Part shown: positions 17,567 to 25,670 of the stretch, one piece after another
How positions within the stretch are numbered: the stretch's first letter is position 1
Layout: each line of letters opens with the position of its first letter
From: Arthrobacter celericrescens
GTDB lineage: Bacteria; Actinomycetota; Actinomycetes; Actinomycetales; Micrococcaceae
Length of the DNA stretch: 52,899 nt
Reading direction: 5' to 3'
Assembly (NCBI RefSeq): GCF_003614925.1
Contig: NZ_QYLP01000091.1
Span: 1 to 52,899 of the forward strand
Position numbers and translations under genes: made by a program
Notes under the pieces: model-generated
Told to the model about the DNA's origin: nothing
Database searches by the model: none
What the model saw: only the letters and a program-made list of their open reading frames with translations

Positions 17567-18033
17567 ACAGCGAGAACCGGAACCCAATCATCGTGGTGGC
17601 GATCTGCGCGGTCATCGCGGTGCTGGTGCTGGTGCTCGGGGTCAGCTGCAGCGGCAGCAACAACGCCGGGGCGAGGGACTGGCAGTCCGGATTCGCGAAG
17701 GCCGCCGGCGGCGGGAAGCTCACGACGGCGGACCTGGCCCCGGCGGGCGGCTCCTGTTCGGCGTCGGGCGGCCAGCTCGCGGTCGCCGGAAGCTGCATCT
17801 TTACTGTTCGGGAGTTCGGCGGGCTGTTCTCCTTCGGCCCGCCCACCAAGCGGGCGCGGCTGCTGCCGCAGCAGGCCGTCACGGTGACACTCTCGGTGGA
17901 GGGCACGCGTACCGAGCAATCGGCCGGCGCCGGGGATACCGTGGACCTGACGTTCGGAACCTCGGGCGGGAGCCTCGGCATCCGCTGCCCGGGACCGGGA
18001 AACTGTGTGCTCCAACTAGCGGAGGCAGGCTGA
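17563..18033 (+). CDS. Single-pass membrane protein of the eCIS cluster
   Basis: No family recognised. The 156 residues begin with a short polar head and a strong transmembrane helix (IIVVAICAVIAVLVLVLGV, about 9-27). A Cys-Ser-rich neck follows, then an extracytoplasmic part with four further Cys (about 64, 73, 146 and 151), a Gly-rich linker and beta-like strands (QQAVTVTLSVEG, GDTVDLTFG). VSC after the helix does not make a standard lipobox. The start overlaps the tail I stop by ATGA, so it is certainly part of the operon. With the next two genes it probably forms a membrane module of the injection system. Confidence 0.75.
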   Translation: MNSENRNPIIVVAICAVIAVLVLVLGVSCSGSNNAGARDWQSGFAKAAGGGKLTTADLAPAGGSCSASGGQLAVAGSCIFTVREFGGLFSFGPPTKRARLLPQQAVTVTLSVEGTRTEQSAGAGDTVDLTFGTSGGSLGIRCPGPGNCVLQLAEAG

Positions 18034-18034
18034 C

Positions 18035-18952
18035 ATGACCGGAATTACCCTGACCCTCAGTTCCCCCACGGTCGAGCTCAAGGACGGCAAGGGCTCCCTG
18101 ACCGCTTCCGTGACAAACAGTTCCGTGGAGACCGAACGCGTGGTGCTTGGGGCCTTCCCCGGCCAGCCCGGCGGGCCGACGTACACCACCGTGGCCAACC
18201 CGCTGCGCACGCTTGCGGCGGGCGCCACCGAGCAGTACCTCGTGGCTTTCGACACCACCGGCGCGGCACCCGGCAGCTACCCGGTGAAGCTCATCGCCTA
18301 CTCCGCGGACGACGCCCCGGAAGACTACGCGGACCAGGCCCACGTGGTGACGCTGACGGTCAGCCAGGCGCCCGCGCCCGCCAAGCCGCCGTCGACGTTT
18401 CCCTGGCTCTGGGTGATCATCGGCGGGGTGGTGCTGCTCCTGGCGATCGGCGGGGTGCTGTGGTACCTGATGCGCGGCGGCGGCAACGTCCCGGACGTGC
18501 GCGGCAAGCAGCAGGGCGAAGCGGCGCAGATCCTCATCGGCGCCGGCTTCTCGATGGGCTCCACCGAGGTGGTGAGCACCCAGCCGGCCGGCACCGTCAT
18601 CAGCCAGAACCCGGAAGCAGGCGGCACCGCGGAGAAGGGGACCACCGTGAGCGTGCAGATCGCCCGGGCGGCGGACAAATGCCAGCCCGGCTATGTCTAC
18701 CGGCGGGTGACCCCGGACGACAAGGTGTGCGTGACGCCTGAATCCGCCGCCCAGGTGGTCCAGGACAATGCCCCGGCCACGCAGCTGGCGCGGAAGCCCA
18801 ACCCGCCCGGCGGCCCGTATGGCGTCAACACCTGCCTCCAGGGTTTCGTGTGGCGGGATGCGTACGACGGCGACCAGGTTTGCGTGACGGGCGAGACCCG
18901 AACACGGACACGCGAGGAAAACGACGAAGCGGCGCTGCACAGCGCCCCCTAG
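18035..18952 (+). CDS. Membrane-anchored PASTA-domain protein A with Cys-pair repeats
   Basis: 305 residues. An N-terminal Ig-like beta domain of about 110 residues has no signal peptide, so it should be cytoplasmic. A Pro-rich hinge leads to a transmembrane helix at about 123-146. One PASTA domain (about 151-210, VPDVRGKQQGEAAQ, QNPEAGGTAEKGTTVSV) follows outside, then two copies of a short Cys motif (CQPGYVYRR with KVCVTP at 216-235, CLQGFVWRD with QVCVTG at 267-286) of a kind seen in secreted actinobacterial proteins. PASTA domains bind muropeptide or beta-lactam-like ligands, and here could link the particle to the cell wall. It is a paralog of the next gene. Confidence 0.85.
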   Translation: MTGITLTLSSPTVELKDGKGSLTASVTNSSVETERVVLGAFPGQPGGPTYTTVANPLRTLAAGATEQYLVAFDTTGAAPGSYPVKLIAYSADDAPEDYADQAHVVTLTVSQAPAPAKPPSTFPWLWVIIGGVVLLLAIGGVLWYLMRGGGNVPDVRGKQQGEAAQILIGAGFSMGSTEVVSTQPAGTVISQNPEAGGTAEKGTTVSVQIARAADKCQPGYVYRRVTPDDKVCVTPESAAQVVQDNAPATQLARKPNPPGGPYGVNTCLQGFVWRDAYDGDQVCVTGETRTRTREENDEAALHSAP

Positions 18953-18967
18953 CAGCCGGAGAATCCC

Positions 18968-19891
18968 ATGGGCACCATCACCATGACCCTGAGTTCCCCC
19001 ACCGTGGTCCTGAAGGACGGCAAGGGTTCGTTGACTGCGTCGGTCACCAACGGCGGCGGGGCCCCGGCCCGGGTGGTGCTCGGCGCGTTCCCCGGCGGAG
19101 CCGCCCCGGAAACCTACACGGACATCCCGGATCCGCTCCGCACCCTCGCCGCCGGTGCCACGGAGCAGTACCTGGCCAAGTTCGACACCACCGGCGCGGC
19201 GCCCGGCAGCTACCCGGTGAAGCTCATCGCCTATTCGGCCGACGACGCCCCGGAGGACTACGCGGACCAGGCCCGGGTGGTGACGCTCGAGGTGCCGGCA
19301 CCCTCGACGCCGGCCCCGGCTCCCGGGTTCCCGTGGCTCTGGGTGATCATCGGCGGGGTGGTGCTGCTCGCCGTCGTCGGGGGCGTGCTGTGGTTCCTGT
19401 TCAAGGACGCCAGCGTGCCGCCGGTGGTGGGCAAGCCGCAGGCGGAAGCGGTGCAGATCCTCAAGGATGCGGGCTTCGGCACCTCGGTCACGGAGAAGGA
19501 GAGCACGGAGGCCGCCGGAACGGTGCTCGGGCAGGAGCCAAACGGCGGGCGGACGGTGGGCCGCGGCTCCACCGTGGTCCTGGAGGTGGCGGTGCCGGTC
19601 AAGACCACGGTGCCGGTCCTGGTCGGCGCCACGATCGAGACGGCGAAATCGCGGGCCGCGGCTGCGAAGATCCAGCTGGACGTCACCCAAGGCTCCGGAT
19701 GCACCGCGTCGCAGGGTCTCCTCAACAGGTGCGTGGTGCTCGGCGCCACCAGGGACGCCGGCGAAAAGGTCCCGCCGAACACCCTGGTGCTGGTCAAAAC
19801 GGAGCTGCGGGACATCAGCTCCCCACTCGATCCCAAGGTCAACCTCTGCAAGACGCAGCCCGACCTGTGCAAGATCAAGCTGGGCGGATAG
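18968..19891 (+). CDS. Membrane-anchored PASTA-domain protein B
   Basis: 307 residues, paralogous to the preceding gene over the first 145 residues: Ig-like N-terminal domain, Pro-rich hinge, transmembrane helix at about 121-145 (FPWLWVIIGGVVLL). The exterior differs. It has two PASTA domains (about 148-209 and 214-279) and a short tail with two Cys (NLCKTQPDLCK), in place of the Cys-pair repeats of protein A. The ribosome binding site is GGAG before ATG 18968. It is the last gene of the cluster; 57 bases separate it from the aminotransferase gene. The near-identical N-terminal DNA shows a recent tandem duplication or gene conversion. Confidence 0.85.
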   Translation: MGTITMTLSSPTVVLKDGKGSLTASVTNGGGAPARVVLGAFPGGAAPETYTDIPDPLRTLAAGATEQYLAKFDTTGAAPGSYPVKLIAYSADDAPEDYADQARVVTLEVPAPSTPAPAPGFPWLWVIIGGVVLLAVVGGVLWFLFKDASVPPVVGKPQAEAVQILKDAGFGTSVTEKESTEAAGTVLGQEPNGGRTVGRGSTVVLEVAVPVKTTVPVLVGATIETAKSRAAAAKIQLDVTQGSGCTASQGLLNRCVVLGATRDAGEKVPPNTLVLVKTELRDISSPLDPKVNLCKTQPDLCKIKLGG

Positions 19892-19948
19892 GCCTGGCTC
19901 CGCCCCGTAACGCTCGGCAGAGCGGGCACCGCCGTGAAAAGATCAACC

Positions 19949-21169
19949 ATGCGTCCGATGCAGCACTCCAGCAAACTCCAGAACGTCCGCTATGAACTGC
20001 GTGGCCCGCTCCTCCAGGCGGCCAAGGCCATGGAGGCCGAGGGGCACCGCATCCTGAAGATGAACCTCGGAGACACGGCACCGTTCGGGCTGGAGGCGCC
20101 GGAGTCGGTGGTGGTGGACATGATCCACCACCTGCGCGGCGCACAGGGCTACAGCGATTCCAAGGGCATCTTCTCGGCCCGGACCGCGATCTCGCAGTAC
20201 TACCAGACGCAGAACCTGATGACGATCGGCGTCGAGGACATCTTCATCGGCAACGGCGTCAGCGAGCTCATCTCCATGACCCTGCAGGCGTTCATGGAGA
20301 ACGGCGACGAGGTGCTGGTGCCCGCCCCGGACTACCCGCTCTGGACCGCCGCGGTGACACTAACCGGCGGCAAACCCGTGCACTACCTGTGCGACGAGCA
20401 GCAGAACTGGTGGCCGGACATGGCCGACGTCGAAGCCAAGATCACCTCGCGCACCCGCGCCATCGTGATCATCAACCCGAACAACCCCACCGGCGCCGTG
20501 TACCCGCGCCACATCCTGGAGCAGTTCGCGGACCTGGCCCGCAAGCACGACCTGGTGCTGTTCTCCGACGAGATCTACGAGAAGATCCGCTACGAAAAGG
20601 CCCAGCACATCCACACCGCCTCGGTGGCGGACGACGTCTGCGTACTGACCTTCAGCGGGCTCTCCAAGGCGTACCGGATGCCCGGCTACCGGGCCGGCTG
20701 GGTGGCCGTCACCGGTCCGCACGCGGCCACCGCCGAATACCGCGAAGCCCTGGAGCTGCTGGCGTCGCTGCGGCTGTGCGCCAACGTCCCGGCGCAGCAC
20801 GCCATCCAGACCTGCCTGGGCGGATACCAGAGCATCGAGGAGCTCATCAGGCCGGGCGGGCGGCTGCGCGAACAGCGTGACCTGGCATTGAAACTGCTGA
20901 CGGCGATCCCCGGTGTTTCGTGCGTTCCCGCGGCCGGTGCCATGTACCTGTTCCCGCGCCTGGACCCCGAGATCTACCCGATCAAGAACGACGAGGAGTT
21001 CGTACTGGAGCTCCTGCGCGACCAGAAGATCCTCGTCTCGCACGGCACCGCGTTCAACTGGCCGACGCCGGACCACTTCCGTTTCGTGATCCTGCCGGCT
21101 GAGCGGGAGATCGAGGAAGCCGTTCGACGGATTTCGACGTTCCTCGCTGCGTACCGGGCAAGGGTTTAG
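19949..21169 (+). CDS. Alanine-type aminotransferase (AlaT/AlaA family)
   Basis: PLP-dependent class I/II aminotransferase, 406 residues, probably making alanine from pyruvate and glutamate as AlaA/AlaT do. The N-terminal SSKLQNVRYELRGPLLQ is typical of that clade. Cofactor residues are visible: NPNNPTGAVYP, SDEIYEKI and the Schiff-base Lys in TFSGLSKAYRMPGYRAGW (about residue 240). The C-terminal RFVILP is the carboxylate-binding Arg segment. ATG 19949 is chosen; GTG 19934 and ATG 19958 are possible. The gene follows the eCIS cluster without a terminator between them but is probably an independent housekeeping gene. A hairpin at 21212-21244 closes it. Confidence 0.93.
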   Translation: MRPMQHSSKLQNVRYELRGPLLQAAKAMEAEGHRILKMNLGDTAPFGLEAPESVVVDMIHHLRGAQGYSDSKGIFSARTAISQYYQTQNLMTIGVEDIFIGNGVSELISMTLQAFMENGDEVLVPAPDYPLWTAAVTLTGGKPVHYLCDEQQNWWPDMADVEAKITSRTRAIVIINPNNPTGAVYPRHILEQFADLARKHDLVLFSDEIYEKIRYEKAQHIHTASVADDVCVLTFSGLSKAYRMPGYRAGWVAVTGPHAATAEYREALELLASLRLCANVPAQHAIQTCLGGYQSIEELIRPGGRLREQRDLALKLLTAIPGVSCVPAAGAMYLFPRLDPEIYPIKNDEEFVLELLRDQKILVSHGTAFNWPTPDHFRFVILPAEREIEEAVRRISTFLAAYRARV

Positions 21170-21211
21170 CTTCGCGATTCCAGTGACGGCTTGGGCCTGC
21201 CGGTCACGGCG

Positions 21212-21244
21212 GCGGTCCACCAGTCATGAAGACCGGCGGACCGC
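21212..21244. terminator. Bidirectional terminator hairpin between convergent genes
   Basis: GCGGTCC at 21212-21218 pairs with GGACCGC at 21238-21244, and the inner CCAGTC/GACCGG adds five more pairs around an ATGAA loop. It lies between the ends of the aminotransferase (plus) and permease (minus) genes. It lacks a T-tract, as is common in actinobacteria. Confidence 0.55.
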
Positions 21245-21258
21245 GATCCGAGCCATTT

Positions 21259-22764
21259 CTACTGACGGACCTCCACGGTGGCCGGGGCCGGCGCTTCCTT
21301 TTCCGGCAGATCCTTTTGCCAGCCTTCTTGCTGTCCAAGCCGCTTACGGACCACCGGCCAGAACAGCACCAACGCACCGGCCGCGATCAGGCTCGTCCAC
21401 ACCTGTGTGCGGCCGTCCTCGCTGAACAGCATGATCGTGACAATGCCGATCGCACCCAGGATCAGGATGATGTTCAGCCACGGGAACAGCCACACCTTCA
21501 GCTTGAGGTCCGCCCGTTCATCCGAAGTCATCTTGGTCCTCATGCGCCACTGGGTGAGGGCGATGAACACGTAGACAAAGAGGGCAACCAGCCCGGTCGA
21601 ATTCATGATGAAGTCATAGATGCCCGAGCTGGGGGCAATGAAGTTCACCAAGGTTGCGATGAGGCCGCCGACCGTCGATGCAACTACGGCGACAACCGGG
21701 ACTCCCTTCCTGTTACGCCTGGCGACAACCGCCGGCGCAAGCCTCTGCTCGGCAAGGGCGGCGAACATCCGGGACGCGGAGTATGTTCCGGAGTTGAGGA
21801 CGGAGATCACGGCCGTGAAGATGACCAGGCCCATGATGACCTCGGCGCCGGGCATGCCGAACAGCGAGAACACGTAAGTGAACGGGGCAATGTCGGACGG
21901 CTTGGGGAGTTCGCTCCACGGAACGATCGTGGCGATGACGAGGATGGCACCCACATAGAAAAGCATGACTCGCCAGATGACCGTGTTTGCTGCCTGGCGG
22001 ATTCCCTTTGCGGGGTTCTCTGATTCCGCGGCGGCCATGACGGCAATCTCGGTGCCGAAGTACGAAAACAGCACCAGTGCGATGCTGGAGAGAACCACGC
22101 CGATCCCGTTGGGCATGAATCCGCCGTGGGCCCAGAGGTTGGATACAGAGAAGGAAGCGTTCGGCCAGAGCCCGAGCACGTACAGCACGCCCGCACCAAG
22201 GAACACCACAATCGCGATCACTTTGATGCTTGCGAGCCAGAACTCCGTTTCCCCGAAGGTCCGCAGGGAAATGAGGTTCGTGCCCACAAAGACCGCCAGC
22301 AATGCGAGCGAACCGGCCCACGCGGGAAGCACGGGGAACCAGTTGTGCAGCATTCCGCCACCCACGACGGCTTCGTAGGCGATCACGCCCACCCAGAAAT
22401 ACCAGTACAGCCAGCCGACGATATACGCCGCCCAGCTTCCAAGGCCCACCCTGGCATATTCCATGAAGGATCCGACGGCAGGCCTGGCCGCTGCCATTTC
22501 GCCGAGCATCCGCATTGCGAGGAATACCAAAAGCCCGCCCGCGGCGTAGGAGAGTACCGCTGCGGGACCGGTATTGCGGATGATGTTGGCCGAGCCGACG
22601 AACAGGCTCGCACCAATGATTCCACCCAGCGTGATCATGGTGACGTGCCGGGCGCGGAGCTTCTTGCCCTGTGAATGACCGGCGGATTCCGGCCCGGATG
22701 CCAGGGAAGCACCCTGCGCCGCTGTCAGGTGATGCTTCGAGTCGACGTCGTATTCGTTGGTCAT
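21259..22764 (-). CDS. Amino acid permease, APC/AAT family (GABA permease-like)
   Basis: A 501-residue transporter with twelve predicted helices. The AAT-type signature near the start is clear: LRARHVTMITLGGIIGASLFVGSA, then GPAAVLSYAAGGLLVFLAMRMLGEMA. Further on SYFGTEIAVMAAAESENPAKGIRQA matches GabP-like members. Soluble N- and C-terminal tails are polar, the C-tail with Glu/Pro/Ala. The gene lies 101 bases behind a class III aminotransferase on the same strand; together they look like an uptake and first-step module for GABA, beta-alanine or a related omega-amino acid. The substrate is inferred from context only. Confidence 0.92.
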   Translation of the reverse strand: MTNEYDVDSKHHLTAAQGASLASGPESAGHSQGKKLRARHVTMITLGGIIGASLFVGSANIIRNTGPAAVLSYAAGGLLVFLAMRMLGEMAAARPAVGSFMEYARVGLGSWAAYIVGWLYWYFWVGVIAYEAVVGGGMLHNWFPVLPAWAGSLALLAVFVGTNLISLRTFGETEFWLASIKVIAIVVFLGAGVLYVLGLWPNASFSVSNLWAHGGFMPNGIGVVLSSIALVLFSYFGTEIAVMAAAESENPAKGIRQAANTVIWRVMLFYVGAILVIATIVPWSELPKPSDIAPFTYVFSLFGMPGAEVIMGLVIFTAVISVLNSGTYSASRMFAALAEQRLAPAVVARRNRKGVPVVAVVASTVGGLIATLVNFIAPSSGIYDFIMNSTGLVALFVYVFIALTQWRMRTKMTSDERADLKLKVWLFPWLNIILILGAIGIVTIMLFSEDGRTQVWTSLIAAGALVLFWPVVRKRLGQQEGWQKDLPEKEAPAPATVEVRQ

Positions 22765-22865
22765 GATGAACCTCTTCGCTTGTTGGGAAAAGCGCTGGTT
22801 TCTGACAGGAACCCGTCAGGTTTCTTGCATTCAGGCCGATGTAGGACGCTGCTGGAATTCGTTTG

Positions 22866-24164
22866 TCACCGGCGCTCGCGTTCATTGATGGCGTGCCCGA
22901 TAGCCTGCACGTAGGACACCAGCTCGTCATCGCTGATGATGAACGGAGGGCTGATCTGCAAAGTGTTTCCGCGCAGCGGCCGGGAAATGAATCCGAGTTC
23001 GATAAGGTCGTCGGCGATCGCTTCGGCGCTGAGGTGATCGGCCAGGGTGACGCCGCCGAGCAGGCCCGCAGACCGGACCTCGATGACTCCGGAATGCCCG
23101 GCATCCAGCCCGGCAAGTTCCCGATGCAGCACCCTTTCGAGGTCCCCGACCCTGGGTATCAGCTGATCGCGTTCGAGAATCTCCAGGTGCGCGAGGGCCA
23201 CCGCAGAAGCCGTCGCGTGGCCCGCGTAGGTCGCGCCATGGCGGAAAATCGGTGTTGCGGGAGAGTCGACGTAGAAGGGTTCCCAAATCGGGGGGCTTAC
23301 GAGCACGCCGCCCAGTGGCGCGTAGCCGGAAGTGATGCCCTTGGCGAACGTCAACAGGTCCGGCTGAATCCCGTACCGTTCGGCGGCAAACATCTCGCCG
23401 GTCCGGCCGAAGCCGGTGATGACTTCATCCAGGATCAAGAGGATGTCATTCTCCCGGCAGATCTGTTGGATCGCTTCAAGGTATCCCGGCACTGGAGGAT
23501 TGACGCCTCCGGTACCCTGGATCGGTTCGGTGACGATCGCGGCAATTTTTTCCGCCCCGATTTCGTCGACAACCCGGGCAACCTGCTCGGCGTCGTTGAA
23601 CGAGACCCGGGCGGTTTCGGGGACCAGGGAATCGGTTCCGTAGCCTTCGCGGTTGAATTCGAGGCCGGCGATGCTCGTTCCGTAGGCGTGCAGGCCGTGG
23701 TAGGCGAATTCGCGGCTGAGGATGACCTTCTTGGATGAGCGGCCTTCCCGCTGCCAATGGCGGCGGGCGAGCTTGCAAGCCACATCGATGGCATCGGAGC
23801 CGCCTGAATTGAGAATCACCTTGGCCCGCTCAAACGGGGCCAGGCCAGCGAGCCGCTCCCCCAGCGCGTGTGCTTTGTCGTTCGTGAACCGGGCAAAGAT
23901 GTGGTGCGTCTCGAGCCGCATCATCTGCTCGTAGGCGGCCCGGGCCAATTCCGGATGGGAGTGGCCTATGTTGGCGTGCCACAGACCGGCGGTTCCATCG
24001 AAAAGGCGGCGGCCGTCGGACGTGAAGACATAGGAGCCTTCTCCCCGTTCGATGATGAGTTGGCGCCCGATGACCGTGGGGACATGTGCTTGGGCGGGCC
24101 AAAGTGCGGGCCCGTCCACCAGCCGCGCCTTGGTCGGTGCCTGTACGGGATCGGTCATTGTCAT
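22866..24164 (-). CDS. Class III (omega-amino acid) aminotransferase
   Basis: PLP-dependent class III aminotransferase, 432 residues, in the group of GABA/beta-alanine/taurine:pyruvate transaminases. The cofactor and active-site run is present: HANIGHSHPEL, NSGGSDAIDVACKLAR, SREFAYHGLHAYGTSIAG, ILDEVITGFGRTGEMFAAERYGIQPDLLTFAKGITSGYAPLGG with the Schiff-base Lys. The late HGATYAGHATASAVALAHLEI is also a family mark. ATG 24164 is chosen because GGAAGGAGCG stands right before it; the longer frame has no ribosome binding site. It precedes the permease gene on the same strand. The amine substrate is not predictable. Confidence 0.93.
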   Translation of the reverse strand: MTMTDPVQAPTKARLVDGPALWPAQAHVPTVIGRQLIIERGEGSYVFTSDGRRLFDGTAGLWHANIGHSHPELARAAYEQMMRLETHHIFARFTNDKAHALGERLAGLAPFERAKVILNSGGSDAIDVACKLARRHWQREGRSSKKVILSREFAYHGLHAYGTSIAGLEFNREGYGTDSLVPETARVSFNDAEQVARVVDEIGAEKIAAIVTEPIQGTGGVNPPVPGYLEAIQQICRENDILLILDEVITGFGRTGEMFAAERYGIQPDLLTFAKGITSGYAPLGGVLVSPPIWEPFYVDSPATPIFRHGATYAGHATASAVALAHLEILERDQLIPRVGDLERVLHRELAGLDAGHSGVIEVRSAGLLGGVTLADHLSAEAIADDLIELGFISRPLRGNTLQISPPFIISDDELVSYVQAIGHAINERERR

Positions 24165-24264
24165 GGGTTCGCTCCTTCCGGTAAACGTGAGTCCTGTCTG
24201 GGAATCCACCGGAGGAATTTGCGGTGGTGATGACAAAGTACGGACGCAGACACCTAAAGAAAAG

Positions 24265-24286
24265 CGATACTTTTTGACCGATACTT
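24265..24286. promoter_or_regulatory. Direct repeat in the aminotransferase promoter region
   Basis: CGATACTT occurs at 24265-24272 and 24279-24286, 14 bp apart, in an AT-rich island upstream of the aminotransferase-permease pair. The spacing of just over one helix turn fits tandem activator sites (for example LuxR/PucR-type). No regulator gene is adjacent. Confidence 0.35.
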
Positions 24287-24335
24287 GTAAGAAAAACTTG
24301 CAGGGGCGCACAGGGCCGAGCGCCGTCGTCGTTTC

Positions 24336-25175
24336 CTAGTCCCCTACCGAGCCGCTGACCCGCAGGGCGTTGATGATCGCCGGGATCGAGAGGATCAGCA
24401 TTATCAGGGCCCAGACCAGCGCCACGACCACGGTGACCAGCGCCCAGAACTGGTCGCCGATGGAGACCAGCGGGCCGGGCAGGAAACCGTGGATCAGGCC
24501 GAGCACCAGCTGCAGCAGCACGGACACCACGAGCAGAACCACCAGCCCGGTGACTTTGAGGAACTTCGGCTGGCTCAGGATCAGCAGCACGGCGAACACG
24601 GCCTTCAGCAGGAGCAGTAGCCCTAGGATCGCTGCCGCCTGCCCGGTGGGAAAACTGCCCCACAGCGCCAAGTAGGCCAGGGTCCCGAACGGTGCGGCCA
24701 CGAACAATCCGAACATCAGGAACAGCTTCGCCATCGCCAGCATCGCCGCGAAGAACGCCGCCACCACCCACAGGAACGTGACAATCAGGGTCACGATCCC
24801 CTGGATCCGTCCGTAAAGCCGAAGCTCCATCATCAGGCTGAGCCCCAGCATCACCACGGTGAACAGCAGCAGACCGTCCAGGAACGCAAGGAAACCGATC
24901 CCCGCACCGGGAGGTTCGGCGTCGGCCTTCTGGGTCTTGAGGAAAACGTCGAGCGGGACGCCCAGCTTGGCGGCGTCGGCCGGGGAGACAGGTTCGACGG
25001 CGGTCCCGCCGAGCAGGAGCGACATGCCTATTTCCGCCAGCACGGCGATGGCGAAGACCACGACGGCGGCAATGAAGAAGGGTTTGCGGATCGCCTCGGG
25101 CGACGGCCCATCACGAAGCGCGCCGGTACCAGTGATACCCGCCAAATAGCCCGGACCCCGCCTCCCTGCGGCCAT
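24336..25175 (-). CDS. Hypothetical polytopic membrane protein, 279 residues
   Basis: No family recognised. About seven or eight hydrophobic helices cover residues 33-270: AVVVFAIAVLAEIGMSLLLGG, FLAFLDGLLLFTVVMLGLSLMM, then IQGIVTLIVTFLWVVAAFFAAMLAMAK and others. A short N-terminal basic stretch and an extracytoplasmic loop (about 58-90, Pro/Ala/Lys-rich) interrupt them. The start ATG 25175 is close to a CACAAT -10-like element, seven bases upstream, so the mRNA may be leaderless. It stands alone: the next gene downstream on this strand is the aminotransferase with its own promoter region. Function unknown. Confidence 0.75.
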   Translation of the reverse strand: MAAGRRGPGYLAGITGTGALRDGPSPEAIRKPFFIAAVVVFAIAVLAEIGMSLLLGGTAVEPVSPADAAKLGVPLDVFLKTQKADAEPPGAGIGFLAFLDGLLLFTVVMLGLSLMMELRLYGRIQGIVTLIVTFLWVVAAFFAAMLAMAKLFLMFGLFVAAPFGTLAYLALWGSFPTGQAAAILGLLLLLKAVFAVLLILSQPKFLKVTGLVVLLVVSVLLQLVLGLIHGFLPGPLVSIGDQFWALVTVVVALVWALIMLILSIPAIINALRVSGSVGD

Positions 25176-25355
25176 GGCTCAATTGTGGCAGAGGCGATGC
25201 CCGTATAGGCGTCAAATCGGGCGTCTGGCCCTAATTTGCGTGGAACTTCAACGGCGCAGGTGCAGGCCGACGAATAGAAGCCCGGCCCCGTGAGGCGACA
25301 GATAGCAACCAATTGATGTGAGTTGACGGATACAACCAATTAACACATCAAACTC

Positions 25356-25385
25356 TTGACCTGGTGAAGATTGCACCCATAGAGT
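25356..25385 (+). promoter_or_regulatory. Candidate promoter of the MFS transporter gene
   Basis: TTGACC at 25356-25361 and TAGAGT at 25380-25385 (18-bp spacing). Transcription would start at about 25392, inside the palindrome that follows, giving a leader of roughly 280 nt. An inverted repeat TTGATGTG (25313-25320) and CACATCAA (25344-25351) lies just upstream. Confidence 0.5.
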
Positions 25386-25389
25386 TCTT

Positions 25390-25410
25390 TGATATATGAG
25401 TCATATATCA
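25390..25410. promoter_or_regulatory. 21-bp perfect palindromic operator
   Basis: TGATATATGA, one central G, TCATATATCA. It starts five bases after the predicted -10, a classic repressor position. The AT-rich TGATATATGA core resembles GntR/FadR-type sites, but no regulator gene lies nearby. Confidence 0.65.
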
Positions 25411-25670
25411 CATTCCCGACCCGGCTCGAGGTCTCGACGGGTCGGCGCGAGGGCGCCTGAAACCAAGGCCTTTCCGCATCCAGCTCGAAGAGCAGTGATA
25501 CATGACGACGCCGAAATCATCTCGCGAGTCCTGCGCGGCAATATCGGCTGGCATCGAGCCAGCCGGCCTCGTCCGCCGATTGCTAAGGGCTGCGGCTGTC
25601 CGTGCGTCTAGGAAACGGCGCTCGGGTGCCGTCAGCCGTTTGCGCTGAAGTCAGAAGGGAACAAATCTCA
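25411..25670 (+). other. Long structured leader of the MFS transporter mRNA
   Basis: A stretch of about 260 nt without a credible gene (a 71-codon frame from 25396 lacks a ribosome binding site and has GC-filler composition). It contains two hairpins, CGGCTGGC/GCCAGCCG at 25545-25565 and AAACGGC/GCCGTTT at 25613-25641. The second ends 12 bases before the ribosome binding site AGAAGGGA. I do not recognise a known riboswitch. Confidence 0.4.

Noticed and set aside
14200..18015. 1271-codon open frame on the minus strand across the baseplate genes
   Set aside because: It is a shadow of the high-GC3 plus-strand genes. Its sequence is His/Gly/Arg/Ala filler with no family pattern, while the plus strand gives clear gp25, baseplate J and tail I domains.
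7613..19891. Prophage
   Set aside because: No capsid, portal, terminase, integrase or lysis genes, and the Pvc16/CIS-tube/VgrG/J order is that of eCIS.
7613..19891. Type VI secretion system
   Set aside because: No TssB/C pair, TssJLM membrane complex, ClpV or Hcp; sheath and tube belong to the phage/eCIS type.
25396..25611. 71-codon ORF in the MFS leader
   Set aside because: No ribosome binding site and Arg/Pro/Ala filler composition; the DNA is better explained as a structured leader.
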